Made by a program: the position numbers and the translations under genes
From: JAEUNX01 sp034004685
Lineage (GTDB): Bacteria; Pseudomonadota; Gammaproteobacteria; Burkholderiales; Rhodocyclaceae
NCBI GenBank assembly: GCA_034004685.1
Contig: JAVEWG010000018.1
Location: 6,445 to 70,444 of the forward strand
Length of the DNA stretch: 64,000 bases
Direction: 5' to 3'
Part shown: piece by piece, positions 28,840-37,509 of the stretch
How the letters are laid out: each line of letters begins with the position of its first letter
How positions within the stretch are numbered: the stretch's first letter is position 1
Notes under the pieces: model-generated
The model's input: the letters and a program-made list of their open reading frames with translations, nothing else
Database searches by the model: none
Told to the model about the DNA's origin: nothing

Positions 28840-29652
28840 TCAGCCAAAGACGCTGTGGAGCATCTTCAGACTGAGGGCCACCAGCACCGCGGCAAAGACT
28901 TTCTTGAGGGTGGCCACCGGAAGCCGGTGGGCCAGCCTGGCCCCCAGGGGGGCAGTGAAGGTGCTCACCAGGGCGATCAGCACCAGGGCCGGCAGGTGGA
29001 TGTAGCCCAGGGTCAGGGCCGGCAAGCCGGTGATCCCCCAGCCGTTCACCAGGTAACCCAGGGTGCCGGCGACGGCGATGGGCAGGCCGATGGCCGCCGA
29101 AGTGCCGATGGCCTGATGGACCGCCACGTTGCACCAGGTCAGGAAGGGCACCGATAGCGACCCCCCGCCGATGGCCACCAGGGCCGACACCCCGCCGATC
29201 CCCAGCCCAACCCCCGCCATGCCTGGAGCATCCGGCAACTGCCGACTGGGCTTGGGCTTGATGTTAAGGACCATCTGGAGAGACACGTAGCCCATGAAAC
29301 AGGCGAAGAAGATGGCCAGGGGCTGGGTGGCCACCCGGGACGCAACGAAGGTTCCCAGAAAGGTCCCGGCCAGCACCCCCGGCGTGATCTTCCAGACCAC
29401 CGGCCAGAGCACTGCCCCATGGCCGTGGTGGGCTCGCAGGCTGGCGATGGAGGTGAGCACGATGGCCGCCATGGAAGTCCCCAGGGCCATGTGCACCAGA
29501 TGTTCCCTGGGAAAGCCCTGGGCCACGAACAGGGCGGTGAGCATGGGCACCATGATCCCGCCGCCCCCCACCCCCAGCAACCCCGCGAAAAAGCCCACGA
29601 AGGCCCCCAGGACCAGATAGGCCAGCCACCATTCACTCCAGTTCATGCGCAC
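28840..29652 (-). CDS. TauE/SafE-family sulfite exporter-like permease
   Basis: A 270-residue membrane protein with about eight hydrophobic helices and the family glycine motifs, GLLGVGGGGIMVPML near the N-terminus and SALVAIGGGSLSVPFL in the repeat. The family exports sulfite, sulfoacetate or other organosulfur anions. Nothing nearby indicates which. Its start overlaps the end of the EVE gene by 20 nt on the same strand, so the two are probably co-transcribed. Confidence 0.92.
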   Translation of the reverse strand: MRMNWSEWWLAYLVLGAFVGFFAGLLGVGGGGIMVPMLTALFVAQGFPREHLVHMALGTSMAAIVLTSIASLRAHHGHGAVLWPVVWKITPGVLAGTFLGTFVASRVATQPLAIFFACFMGYVSLQMVLNIKPKPSRQLPDAPGMAGVGLGIGGVSALVAIGGGSLSVPFLTWCNVAVHQAIGTSAAIGLPIAVAGTLGYLVNGWGITGLPALTLGYIHLPALVLIALVSTFTAPLGARLAHRLPVATLKKVFAAVLVALSLKMLHSVFG

Positions 29653-30115
29653 TCAGCCCCAACAGGTTTTCAGTGATGAAGGCCCACTCGGCCGGATCCA
29701 CCGGGGTGATGGAAAGCCGGTTGCCCCGGGCCAGGACGCGCATATTGGCCAGTTCGGGATGGGCGCGCAATTCCGCCAACCCCAGCAACCGGGTCTTGGC
29801 CCCATAGGCCACGTCCACATGAACCCAGCGGGGATTCTCCGGGTGGGACTTGGGGTCGAAATAGGGGCTGGCGGGGTCGAATTGGGTGGCGTCCGGATAG
29901 GCCCCGCTGACCACCCGGGCGATCCCGGCAATGCCCGGCTCGGCGCAACCGGAATGGTAGAACAACACCCTGTCCCCCACCGCCATCTGGTCCCGCATGA
30001 AATTGCGGGCCTGATAGTTGCGCACCCCGTACCAAGGCACGGTGCGATCCGGCCGGGCGGCCAGGTCATCGATGGAGCAGTCCTCCGGTTCCGATTTCAT
30101 CAGCCAGTAGCGCAT
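29633..30115 (-). CDS. EVE-domain protein (modified-base reader fold), target gene of the integrated element
   Basis: 160 residues from ATG 30115, starting with the family hallmark MRYWLMKSEPEDCSIDDLA; a further in-frame ATG upstream at 30127 lies within island sequence. The PUA-like EVE fold binds modified bases in DNA or RNA in the characterised members. The first 22 nt of the coding sequence form one arm of a direct repeat whose other copy is at 49732-49753. The gene's 5' end is therefore now supplied by the island: its natural upstream neighbour (6S RNA) lies 19.7 kb away. Confidence 0.93.
   Translation of the reverse strand: MRYWLMKSEPEDCSIDDLAARPDRTVPWYGVRNYQARNFMRDQMAVGDRVLFYHSGCAEPGIAGIARVVSGAYPDATQFDPASPYFDPKSHPENPRWVHVDVAYGAKTRLLGLAELRAHPELANMRVLARGNRLSITPVDPAEWAFITENLLGLSAHELE
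30093..30114. repeat. Left attachment-site direct repeat
   Basis: 22 bp identical to 49732-49753; the flanking bases differ on both sides (C versus T before, T versus A after). It coincides with the 5' end of the EVE coding sequence (Arg2-Ser8 and the last two bases of the start codon). Confidence 0.9.
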
Positions 30116-30213
30116 ATCATGTCCCATGCCATCCGAAAGAGTCCGTTAATCCTTGTTTTTGCGTAGGAAATTTTTCGGCTTGGTCTTGTTGCGTCCCACG
30201 TGATTTCACAGAA

Positions 30214-30246
30214 TCCCACCCAAAGTCCCACCCAGAATCCCACCCA
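30214..30246. promoter_or_regulatory. Left arm-type integrase sites (three phased repeats)
   Basis: TCCCACCCA occurs at 30214, 30226 and 30238, exactly 12 bp apart, between the left core repeat and the integrase start. The same nonamer occurs twice with 12-bp spacing just inside the right end (49620, 49632). This matches the arm-type sites recognised by the N-terminal domain of tyrosine integrases. The last repeat lies 11 bp upstream of the integrase ATG, so binding could also repress the gene. Confidence 0.7.
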
Positions 30247-30257
30247 AGGAGTATGCC

Positions 30258-31607
30258 ATGGCAAAGCTTTCGACAGCCGGCTGCGAATCTGCCAAACCTG
30301 ACAAGGAACGGGATCGTTTCCTCGGAGACGGCGAAGGACTGTTTCTCCGAATCCGCCCCAATGGCACCAAGACCTGGCTGGTCGAGTACGAGTTCAATGG
30401 CCGGCGCACGAAATACACCGTTGGGGTCTATCAGCGCGAGGCAGCCCAAGGCGACAGCATCTCCGACTGGCTGCGATTCGGCCGCCTGTCGCTGCACCAG
30501 GCGCGTGCCGTTGCCGGGAACTGGAAGGACGCCCGCCGAGCCGGCCACGACCCGGTGGCTGAGTGGGAAGGCGAGCTTGCCCGCGAGCGGGAAGCAGAAG
30601 CCGCAGCGAAAGCTGCCAAGGAGGCGGAGTCGGCGCGCCCGACCGTCAATCAGGCGATTGAAACCTTCATGGCGCGGCACATGGCCGGCAAGAAGAGCGC
30701 TTCAGCCATCCGCTACCGCCTCGACAGACTCGCCGAGCACTTGGGCGAGCAAAAAATCGACGAGGTGACACGCAAGGAGTTCATCACCGCCCTCGACAAG
30801 ATTGCCGATGGGCAGCGCGAAGGGAAAACCGCCAAGCAGCTGGCCGGCGAAGTCCTGGTTCAGGCCAAGCGCTTGTGGCGCTTCGCCGAAGCGCGCGAAT
30901 GGGTCGCGGTCTCGTGTATCGAGAGGCTTACCCGCAAGGACTTCGACGCCCGCCCGGTGAAGCGGGAAGTCACCCTGCGGCTCGACGAACTGGCCGAGAT
31001 CTGGCGTGCGCTGGATGACCCGGAGCGCTGCAAATCCGATCCGGTGACCATCGCGGCCATTAAGTTGCTGATCCTCACAGGCCAGCGGGAGCGCGAGGTC
31101 ACCGATGCCGTTTGGGCCGAGTTCGACCTCGACGGCGGACTGTGGAAAATTCCGGCCGCCCGCACCAAGAAGGATCGTGCCCACCTCGTTCATCTGGCGC
31201 CTCTGGCGGTCGCCATTCTCAAGGAGCTGAAGAAGCTCACGGGCGCCAGCGGACACGTATTCGCGTCGCCTCTTCGGCCAGGGCAGGCGATCTATGGCCG
31301 GTCGGTCAACAACGCGCTGCTGACGCTGTTCAAGCGCGAGGCGCTGCCCGGCGTCACGCCATGCGTGGTCCATGACTTCCGCCGCACCCTGATTACCCGC
31401 CTTCCGGACCTGGGGTTTGAACCGTTCATCGGCCACAAGATCGCCAACCACGTGCTTCCCGGTGTGCTGGCGCACTACAACCACAACGCCTACGAGGCAC
31501 AGCGCGAAGCCGCCTTGCGGGCATGGGCCGAACGGGTCGAGGCATTGGCCAAAGGCAAGAACGTCGTGCAGTTTCAGCGCACAGCGCAGGCCTACCGCCC
31601 CAGGTAA
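30258..31607 (+). CDS. Tyrosine site-specific integrase (DUF4102/P4-like)
   Basis: 449 residues. The N-terminal arm-binding domain (LGDGEGLFLRIRPNGTKTW) is of the P4-integrase class. A SAM-like core-binding domain follows (about 130-210). The catalytic domain has Arg277 (TGQREREV), the HDFRR box (His372, Arg375) and the nucleophile Tyr407 (VLAHYNHNAY), so it should be active. Position beside the left repeat identifies it as the element's integrase. Its 3' end overlaps the convergent second recombinase by 16 nt. Confidence 0.95.
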   Translation: MAKLSTAGCESAKPDKERDRFLGDGEGLFLRIRPNGTKTWLVEYEFNGRRTKYTVGVYQREAAQGDSISDWLRFGRLSLHQARAVAGNWKDARRAGHDPVAEWEGELAREREAEAAAKAAKEAESARPTVNQAIETFMARHMAGKKSASAIRYRLDRLAEHLGEQKIDEVTRKEFITALDKIADGQREGKTAKQLAGEVLVQAKRLWRFAEAREWVAVSCIERLTRKDFDARPVKREVTLRLDELAEIWRALDDPERCKSDPVTIAAIKLLILTGQREREVTDAVWAEFDLDGGLWKIPAARTKKDRAHLVHLAPLAVAILKELKKLTGASGHVFASPLRPGQAIYGRSVNNALLTLFKREALPGVTPCVVHDFRRTLITRLPDLGFEPFIGHKIANHVLPGVLAHYNHNAYEAQREAALRAWAERVEALAKGKNVVQFQRTAQAYRPR

Positions 31608-32587
31608 ATCGCCGTCACCGCTTCGCGCTCGTGGCCGAGCTCGCGGGAAATTTCCAGGCGGGCAGCCCGATCCGCGGCCTTCTGCTCGGGGGTCAGCTGG
31701 CGACTGGTGGGCCCACCCTGGGCCGGGCAGCGCCAGCCGGTGAGTTCCAGATAGCGGGCCTGGGCATAGGAATGGCGCAGCCCATGCACGCCGTGGATGC
31801 CGGCGCGGCTGCACTGGTGCTTGAAGCGGTCCAACTGGGCCTTGTAGGTCATCCCACCGGGGATGAGGCTCCCCTTTCCGCACTTGTCCCGCACCGCATC
31901 GAGCAGTGCCCGTTGCCCGGCGGTGCGGATAGGGATTTCCCGCTCCTTGCCGCCCTTGCACCATGACGCCTTCAACACCAGGATGTCGCCCCGATCCGCA
32001 AAGCTGGCGTTGAACTTGATCGACTCCGCCCGGCGCAGGCCGAACGCGGCCTGCAATTCCAGCGACAGGCGGGAATTCGTGTCGGTGATCAGTTCCAGTT
32101 GCGCTTCCTGCAGCGTTACGGCCTTGCTGACATTGGTCACGAAGCGCCGGTCGGCGATGCCGTAGGCGTCGTTGCTGCGGGCGACGATATTGGCCTTGCC
32201 GAGCTTTTCCGCCCACCAGCGCAGGTGCGCCATACGATTCTTGATCGTCCCCGCCGAGAGCTTCTCTCCGGACCAGCGATTCACCAGTGCCTCGACGTGC
32301 TTGGGTTTGAGCCCCTGGGCGGAGAGATTGCGGAACCCTAATTCGTGGAGCTGGGTCGCCACTAGGGCAAGGGTCCGTTCGCGCTCTGACTGGGTGGCGA
32401 AGGAGCCGTCGCGGTTGCGGTGGCAAAGCTGCTTGAGCTGATAGTTGAGGTCGCGCATGGCGTCTCCCGAGAAGTCAAAGTCGTCGGCGGAATCATTGGA
32501 TTCCTGGGGTTCCCGCCATCCGAGCTGCTCTTCCAACTTGCGCCAGACGCTGTCCGGCACGACGGGGCTGGGGGTCTTGGTGGGCAT
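31592..32587 (-). CDS. Second tyrosine recombinase (phage integrase N-terminal/Integrase_1 type)
   Basis: 331 residues. It has a SAM-like DNA-binding region (SAGTIKNRMAHLRWWAEKLG) and a catalytic domain with Arg in GLRRAESIKF, the box VHGLRHSYAQARY and a C-terminal ELGHEREAVTAIYLGR carrying the His and Tyr. All catalytic residues are present. This family is common on proteobacterial integrative elements and plasmids, and may act in resolution or element maintenance rather than insertion. Tail-to-tail with the first integrase. Confidence 0.88.
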   Translation of the reverse strand: MPTKTPSPVVPDSVWRKLEEQLGWREPQESNDSADDFDFSGDAMRDLNYQLKQLCHRNRDGSFATQSERERTLALVATQLHELGFRNLSAQGLKPKHVEALVNRWSGEKLSAGTIKNRMAHLRWWAEKLGKANIVARSNDAYGIADRRFVTNVSKAVTLQEAQLELITDTNSRLSLELQAAFGLRRAESIKFNASFADRGDILVLKASWCKGGKEREIPIRTAGQRALLDAVRDKCGKGSLIPGGMTYKAQLDRFKHQCSRAGIHGVHGLRHSYAQARYLELTGWRCPAQGGPTSRQLTPEQKAADRAARLEISRELGHEREAVTAIYLGR

Positions 32588-33546
32588 GGCATTTCCTTTC
32601 GTTCAGGGCGGTTACGGCAGTCGGTGTTCGGTTGTCCGGTAAGTGTTTCTGCTCGACCTGCTGGCCGTAGCCGGGCAGGTGGAAGACTGCTGAGCACGGG
32701 GCACCACCCCCGTTTGGTGCAGGTTTTTGCTGCTTGCCGGCGCTGCACGCGCTATGGCATCCCGGCGCCGTTCCGGTGGGAACGGGAGGCCGGGAGGACC
32801 ATTCACCCAGGGTCCAAGGAGCGCTGATCAGGCGCGAACACGATCCGTCCGGGGATCAGCCGGCAACGGCAGTCGGGCTGCGGTTGCATTCGGGAAAAGG
32901 AGGTTCGGGACCTCGGGCATGGGGTTCTGGACCCCATCACGTGGCGCTGTCACGCACCGCCATCACGTTCTTACCGCTCCGCCCGCCGCGGAAAGCCGCA
33001 TGCCTCCAGGGCTTGCGGAACCGGGGGGCGGTGGTAGGCGCGTCGTCACTAGCCGCGCTGCCGCTAGTGACGACGCGCACCCCGCTCAAGGCGACGGCCG
33101 ATGCCGGGCTCGGGGGGCAGAACGCCCCGAAGATAGGCTGGTGCGCAGAGCACCAGCGGTCGAGCACGAAGACAAGGGCGGGCACCCTGGTCAAGCCAGG
33201 AGCCGCGCCCTTATCCACTACAAAACATCCCGGACGCCGAACGTCCGTACCACCTGGCGCTCATGGCGCCTCGGTGAAAAGCCACCGCTCGAAGGGCTTG
33301 CGTTTCCGTGCGCGATGCACGCGGGCCGCTAGCTGGACCGGGTTAATGCCATTGCAGTGTGGCGCCGGAAACGTGCCCCGGCAATCCCCAAGCGGCTGTT
33401 TGGCACGACGACCCCTCGCAAGCGCCTGGAATTGCCGGCGGCTTGCCATGGCATTGTTTCGTCTCGATTTCCGAAGGGTGGCGCGGGGTTGCAACGCGCC
33501 GCGGGTGCGCGACGCTGGACAGCGTATTCGTCATGAGGGAACCACT
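32588..33546. other. Gene-poor stretch of the island
   Basis: About 960 bp without a gene I can support. Open frames here lack recognisable sequence and no RBS-start pair convinces. It contains a 16-bp perfect inverted repeat (33038-33078). It probably holds regulatory or transfer/replication sites, or decayed genes. The frame upstream of the membrane protein gene at 33547 is open back to 32734 but begins with an improbable Arg/Gly/Pro-rich stretch, so I do not extend that gene. Confidence 0.5.
33038..33078. repeat. 16-bp perfect inverted repeat with 9-nt loop
   Basis: GCGCGTCGTCACTAGC at 33038-33053 is exactly reverse-complementary to 33063-33078, with a 9-nt loop. There is no T-run on either side, so it is not a typical terminator. 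Perfect stems of this length in non-coding mobile DNA often mark origins of transfer or replication, or recombinase sites. Confidence 0.75.
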
Positions 33547-34059
33547 ATGGCAACGCTACAGGCTTTCCATGGGCGCATCATCGAGTTGCGCCGTCACACC
33601 AACGTTCATCGCTACGGATATCGTCCGCTCGGTCCCGCCGACCGCTACGAGCTGTGGATCAAGCCGCCAGCGGGGGGCGAACGGAAGTTCACGGTCAACA
33701 CCCGGACGATGCCGGCCCGACGTGGTCACGCGGTCAGTCTGATTGTCACGGCGGGCAAGGTGCCCCGGGTGCTGGGACTCGCCAACTGGACCACGGCCGA
33801 TGGGGTCAACTACGCCCGCACCGAAGCGCCGCCGTTGCTGCGTGTCCATGATTTCCCGGCACTGGCGGTCATCTTCCTGATGATGGCAATCATCTGGGGC
33901 GACCCTGGCATGGTGTTGTTCGTGCTGGTGGCGGTAGCCTACGGGCTGATCGCCAGCGCCGGACGCGCCGTGATCCGGAGCCGGCGAGGGCGGGAACTGG
34001 ATTTGGCTATCGATGCCGAGGCGGCGCGTCTGGGCCGACGGCGAGTGGTGATGTCATGA
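33547..34059 (+). CDS. Island membrane protein of unknown function
   Basis: 170 residues from ATG 33547, preceded by GAGGGA 6 bp upstream. The soluble N-terminal part (about 1-100) looks beta-rich (RYELWIKPPAGGERKFTVN). A hydrophobic hairpin at about 103-140 (ALAVIFLMMAIIWG, MVLFVLVAVAYGLIASAG) and a basic tail follow. It resembles small mobile-element proteins but I recognise no family. It overlaps the next gene by 4 nt (ATGA), so the two form a mini-operon. Confidence 0.7.
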   Translation: MATLQAFHGRIIELRRHTNVHRYGYRPLGPADRYELWIKPPAGGERKFTVNTRTMPARRGHAVSLIVTAGKVPRVLGLANWTTADGVNYARTEAPPLLRVHDFPALAVIFLMMAIIWGDPGMVLFVLVAVAYGLIASAGRAVIRSRRGRELDLAIDAEAARLGRRRVVMS

Positions 34060-34304
34060 CCCTCCGCTTTGGCAACTCCATCCGGCTGGCATCGAATGAC
34101 CGCCGACGCCTGCAGTTGCTGCTCGAGCGCGACCCCGGTGAGATCGAGTCATTTGACCAACTGCAGGCCGTGATGCAATGGCACCGCCAGCGGGTACAGG
34201 GGGTCTCGCGGGACGCCGAATTCCTGCGCTGGCTGATGGATCGGGAGTGGAACCGGCTGGCAGCGGGGAGTGGCTACCGGACCCGCTCGGAGCCCGGTAG
34301 GTAG
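34056..34304 (+). CDS. Small island protein of unknown function
   Basis: 82 residues, charged and helical (RRRLQLLLERDPGEIESF, EFLRWLMDREWNRL), with no signal peptide or membrane segment. It overlaps the preceding membrane-protein gene by 4 nt, which supports both as real. No family recognised. Confidence 0.6.
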   Translation: MTLRFGNSIRLASNDRRRLQLLLERDPGEIESFDQLQAVMQWHRQRVQGVSRDAEFLRWLMDREWNRLAAGSGYRTRSEPGR

Positions 34305-34537
34305 CCAGGGGAATCTGCGGCAACCATTCCGGTGACCGGTCAAAGTGACCCCGATGCAGCACGCTCGCTCCCTGAATGGGGGTGGGAATGTGCTCTCGCG
34401 ACGTAGCCACCTCTCTCTCCCGGCTTGCGCGATAAACCCATGGCCCCGGAAAATCCTTGTCATTTCAGCCACATGTCATTGCTGCCTTGAAAATTTTGCA
34501 CTATCCTGTCGCTGTTTATCCTGGATTGGCCATTCCT
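34305..34537. other. Intergenic region upstream of the defence operon
   Basis: 233 bp with no supported gene. It is AT-rich toward its right end (34480-34530), where TTGAAA (34487-34492) is a possible -35 but no well-spaced -10 was found. It must contain the promoter of the ten-gene operon. Confidence 0.5.
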
Positions 34538-34765
34538 ATGCCCGCCAAAATTATCGAAGGCGAAATCCTCACCATCAAGCAGGTCGCCGACTACCTGAAG
34601 GTCACCGAGCGGACGATCTACAGGCTGGCGGCAGCCAAGAAGATTCCGGCTTTCAAGGTCGGCGGGACGTGGCGGTTCTCGCGTGCGGATATCGACACAT
34701 GGATCAAGCTGCAATCAATGGAGGCGCTTGAATCCGGCCAATCGAACCAAGGGGAGCGAAAGTAA
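34538..34765 (+). CDS. Helix-turn-helix excisionase-family DNA-binding protein
   Basis: 75 residues from ATG 34538. A MerR/HTH_17-type fold covers almost the whole protein: ILTIKQVADYLKVTERTIYR and IPAFKVGGTWRFSRADID. Such proteins are element excisionases or small operon regulators. Its stop overlaps the ATPase start by 1 nt (TAATG), making it the first gene of the defence operon. That position favours regulation of the operon over excision, but either is possible. Confidence 0.85.
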   Translation: MPAKIIEGEILTIKQVADYLKVTERTIYRLAAAKKIPAFKVGGTWRFSRADIDTWIKLQSMEALESGQSNQGERK

Positions 34766-37509
34766 TGCTTGGACTGACTCTACGAGAAGAGTTTCGGGGC
34801 AAACGCCTCAAAGGGACAGCCATTGAGCTCTCCAACGACACGAACACCGGCGCCACACAGATCGCGGCGAAGGAATTCCTGGAGATTACGTATCCGACCC
34901 ACGATCTGCTGAAAGGGATCGAGGCGGTGGGGCCGAACCAAGGGCGCCCGGTGGTGGTGATCGGTGAGCGGGGCCTCGGCAAATCTCACTTGATGGCCGC
35001 GCTGTACCACGCGGTAAACGACGCAACATCGACCGGTGCGTGGCTGAATTCGTGGGCCACCACCTTGAGTGATCCGCAGATCGGCAAGATCGGGCTGCGC
35101 GACGGAATGCAGGTGATCGGCGAGAGCCTCCATCGCCAGCGCTACAAGTTCCTGTGGGACTTGCTGTTCGAGCGGCACCCCCACGGCACCTACATCAAGG
35201 GCAAGTGGGAAGGCATGGGTGCCGGCAAGACCGACATCCCGTCCGACAAGCTGATCCTCGAGCTGTTGCAGCACACGCCTACGATGCTGCTGCTGGATGA
35301 ATTCCAGACCTGGTACGACGGCCTGACCAACACCAAGCAATACCCGTGGAAGAACTGGGCGTTCAATTTCATCCAGATCCTCTCCGAGATCGCCAAGGAG
35401 CGGCCAGAGTTGCTGGTACTGGTGATTTCGGTTCGCAACGGCGGTAGCGACGCCTACCAGCAGGTGCATCGCGTCAATCCAGTAGCCATCGACTTCATGG
35501 CAGGTGGTAACCCGGAGCGAGTACAGCAGGATCGCCGCCGGATGCTGCTGCATCGCTTGTTCACCAACCGCTTGCAGATTACCAAGCCTCAGATCGCTTC
35601 CCTCGTCGAGACTCACGTCGGTGACTACTTACGGTTGATGGAAGTACCTGCCGCTGAGCACGAGCGCAAGCGCAAGGAGTTCTTGGTCTCTTGGCCGTTT
35701 GCTCCACACCTGCTGCGCCTGCTTGAAGAGCAGGTGCTGATTGCGACCGACGCTCAGGAAACGCGCGACATGATTCGCATCCTGGCCAACCTCTACAAGA
35801 GTCGTGGTGAGGCGGCCCCGGTCCTCACGGCTGCTGATTTCCGGCTGGATGACGACGCTTCAGGCATTGGTGCGCTACTGGATTCGGTGTCAAACGAGCA
35901 TCACCGCACTCTGCGTGCGAAGGCCCAGCAGAACATCATCTCGGTCACCGAAGCGGTGGCCGACCACGCCAGTCTTACCCCGCACCTGCAGGAGATCGTG
36001 GGTGCGTTGTGGCTGCGATCTATTGCCGTCGGCAATCTCGCCGGCGCCGAGCCCGCGACGCTGCAGGTCGACATCACGCGCAGCAAGGCCGTCGATGACA
36101 ACGCATTCCAGGTCGAATTGGCGACCATCGTCGAAAACAGCTTCAACATCCACCAGGATGGCCCCCGTCTGGTTTTCCGCGAGGAGGAGAACCCGCGTGC
36201 CAAGCTGATGGCCTGCGCGCGCAACGACAAGCTCTTCACCGATGGCTCGGATCAAGCGCAACTGGCCAAGCAGGTTCGCTACGTTATCGGCGGCACCGAC
36301 GAGGTGGCCAAGACCTTCCGCGTCATTGCGCTGCCGAAGTCCTGGCAGACCGACCCCTGGACAACGCTGGACGAAGCCGAGCAACCCGAGCGCTGGGATG
36401 ACCGACTGCCCATCCTGGTGCTGCCGGAAGAGCCGGACAACATCGACCAGCGCCTTGGCCGCTGGCTCAAAGACCACCTGCAGAAGCGCCGCAACACTAT
36501 TCGCTTCCTGTTGCCGCGATCCGGCTCGTCGAATGCGTTCCAGGACCGCGATCTGCTGATCTTGGCCCGCGCGGAGATGAAGGCGCAGGAATGGAGCGGC
36601 CAGAACCCCGAGTACAAGAAGCTGCACACCGAGTACCAGGGGGCGCTACGCGACATCCTGAAAAAGCGCTTCGACCGTTTTGCCGTCCTGCATCGCTGGA
36701 ATTTCGCCGACCCGAATCAATGCCTGTTCAGCGTCGAGAGCCTGAAAAAACAAGGTGCGCAAATCCCCGAGGGCATCGAAGAAGCGCTGACCAACGACCT
36801 GTTCGTGCCGGAGGACTTTGAAGACCTCGTGCTCGAGGCCGCCGCCGACAACTCGGCGGTCGGCAAGCTGCTGCGCGAGCTACAAGAGCCGCGACCGGCG
36901 GGCCAGGACTGCATCCCCTGGCTGGGCGAAACGGCGATGAAGGAGCGCGTCCTGCGCCTGTGCGCGCGAGGCAAGATCGCCATCAATCTGCGCGGCCTTG
37001 AGTACTTGCAGACGCATCCCGGCGACGATGAGGAAGCGGCGTGGAAACGCCTGCGTCCGAAGCTCTCCTACACCGGTCGCCAGCTCGACGAGGTGTTTCT
37101 GATGGAGCCCTCGGCGGTGCCGACCACTGGCGGGATAACACCGCCTGCACCTCAACCGCCCGCGGGGGGGGACGGTGGTGGTTTGTTTGGCGGTGGCACG
37201 ACGCAACCGCAGCCCTCCTCGGGCGGCGACCCCTCAACCGGAGGCGGCGCGCCACCTGCTGGTGGCGGGATCTTTGGTGGCGGCTCGACCGGCGCTGGCG
37301 GCAAGCCTCGCATCCCTCTGAGTAATCCACCCACCTCGCCGCTGAATCTGATCGGCAAGCTCGAAGGCTGGGGCATCGGCCCCGCCACACAGGTCGCCGA
37401 AGTCTCGATCAAGGTGTCTGCCGCCAACGGTGCCCAGCTCAAGGAACTGCTCAAGAAACTGCCCGATGGCATGACCTTCGAGCTGAGCCTTGAGAAGGAG
37501 GACAACTGA
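34765..37509 (+). CDS. DUF499-type AAA+ ATPase (BrxC/HmaC-like core component)
   Basis: 914 residues. Walker A is GERGLGKS (67-74, Lys73) and Walker B MLLLDEF (Asp178, Glu179). The start LREEFRGKRLKGTAIELS is typical of the DUF499/COG1483 family. A long helical body follows, then a Gly/Pro/Gln-rich linker (about 790-850) and a short C-terminal domain (VAEVSIKVSAANGAQ). DUF499 ATPases occur in BREX and in helicase-methylase-ATPase defence loci, always with an adenine methylase. The precise role is unknown; it is presumably an ATP-driven scaffold. It overlaps the PglZ-like gene by 1 nt. Confidence 0.88.
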   Translation: MLGLTLREEFRGKRLKGTAIELSNDTNTGATQIAAKEFLEITYPTHDLLKGIEAVGPNQGRPVVVIGERGLGKSHLMAALYHAVNDATSTGAWLNSWATTLSDPQIGKIGLRDGMQVIGESLHRQRYKFLWDLLFERHPHGTYIKGKWEGMGAGKTDIPSDKLILELLQHTPTMLLLDEFQTWYDGLTNTKQYPWKNWAFNFIQILSEIAKERPELLVLVISVRNGGSDAYQQVHRVNPVAIDFMAGGNPERVQQDRRRMLLHRLFTNRLQITKPQIASLVETHVGDYLRLMEVPAAEHERKRKEFLVSWPFAPHLLRLLEEQVLIATDAQETRDMIRILANLYKSRGEAAPVLTAADFRLDDDASGIGALLDSVSNEHHRTLRAKAQQNIISVTEAVADHASLTPHLQEIVGALWLRSIAVGNLAGAEPATLQVDITRSKAVDDNAFQVELATIVENSFNIHQDGPRLVFREEENPRAKLMACARNDKLFTDGSDQAQLAKQVRYVIGGTDEVAKTFRVIALPKSWQTDPWTTLDEAEQPERWDDRLPILVLPEEPDNIDQRLGRWLKDHLQKRRNTIRFLLPRSGSSNAFQDRDLLILARAEMKAQEWSGQNPEYKKLHTEYQGALRDILKKRFDRFAVLHRWNFADPNQCLFSVESLKKQGAQIPEGIEEALTNDLFVPEDFEDLVLEAAADNSAVGKLLRELQEPRPAGQDCIPWLGETAMKERVLRLCARGKIAINLRGLEYLQTHPGDDEEAAWKRLRPKLSYTGRQLDEVFLMEPSAVPTTGGITPPAPQPPAGGDGGGLFGGGTTQPQPSSGGDPSTGGGAPPAGGGIFGGGSTGAGGKPRIPLSNPPTSPLNLIGKLEGWGIGPATQVAEVSIKVSAANGAQLKELLKKLPDGMTFELSLEKEDN

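Noticed and set aside
30702..32426. 574-codon minus-strand frame across both integrase genes
   Set aside because: It overlaps the second recombinase and most of the first integrase out of frame; both have complete catalytic motifs in their own frames.
33186..33200. Small dyad CCTGG-TCAAG-CCAGG in the island
   Set aside because: A 5-bp stem occurs often by chance and there is no associated feature.
32734..33546. Upstream extension of the island membrane protein gene
   Set aside because: The extension has an Arg/Gly/Pro-rich non-protein-like composition, and a good RBS and ATG are present at 33547.
34487..34520. Promoter for the defence operon at TTGAAA
   Set aside because: The nearest -10-like hexamers are about 10 or 22 bp away, outside acceptable spacing.
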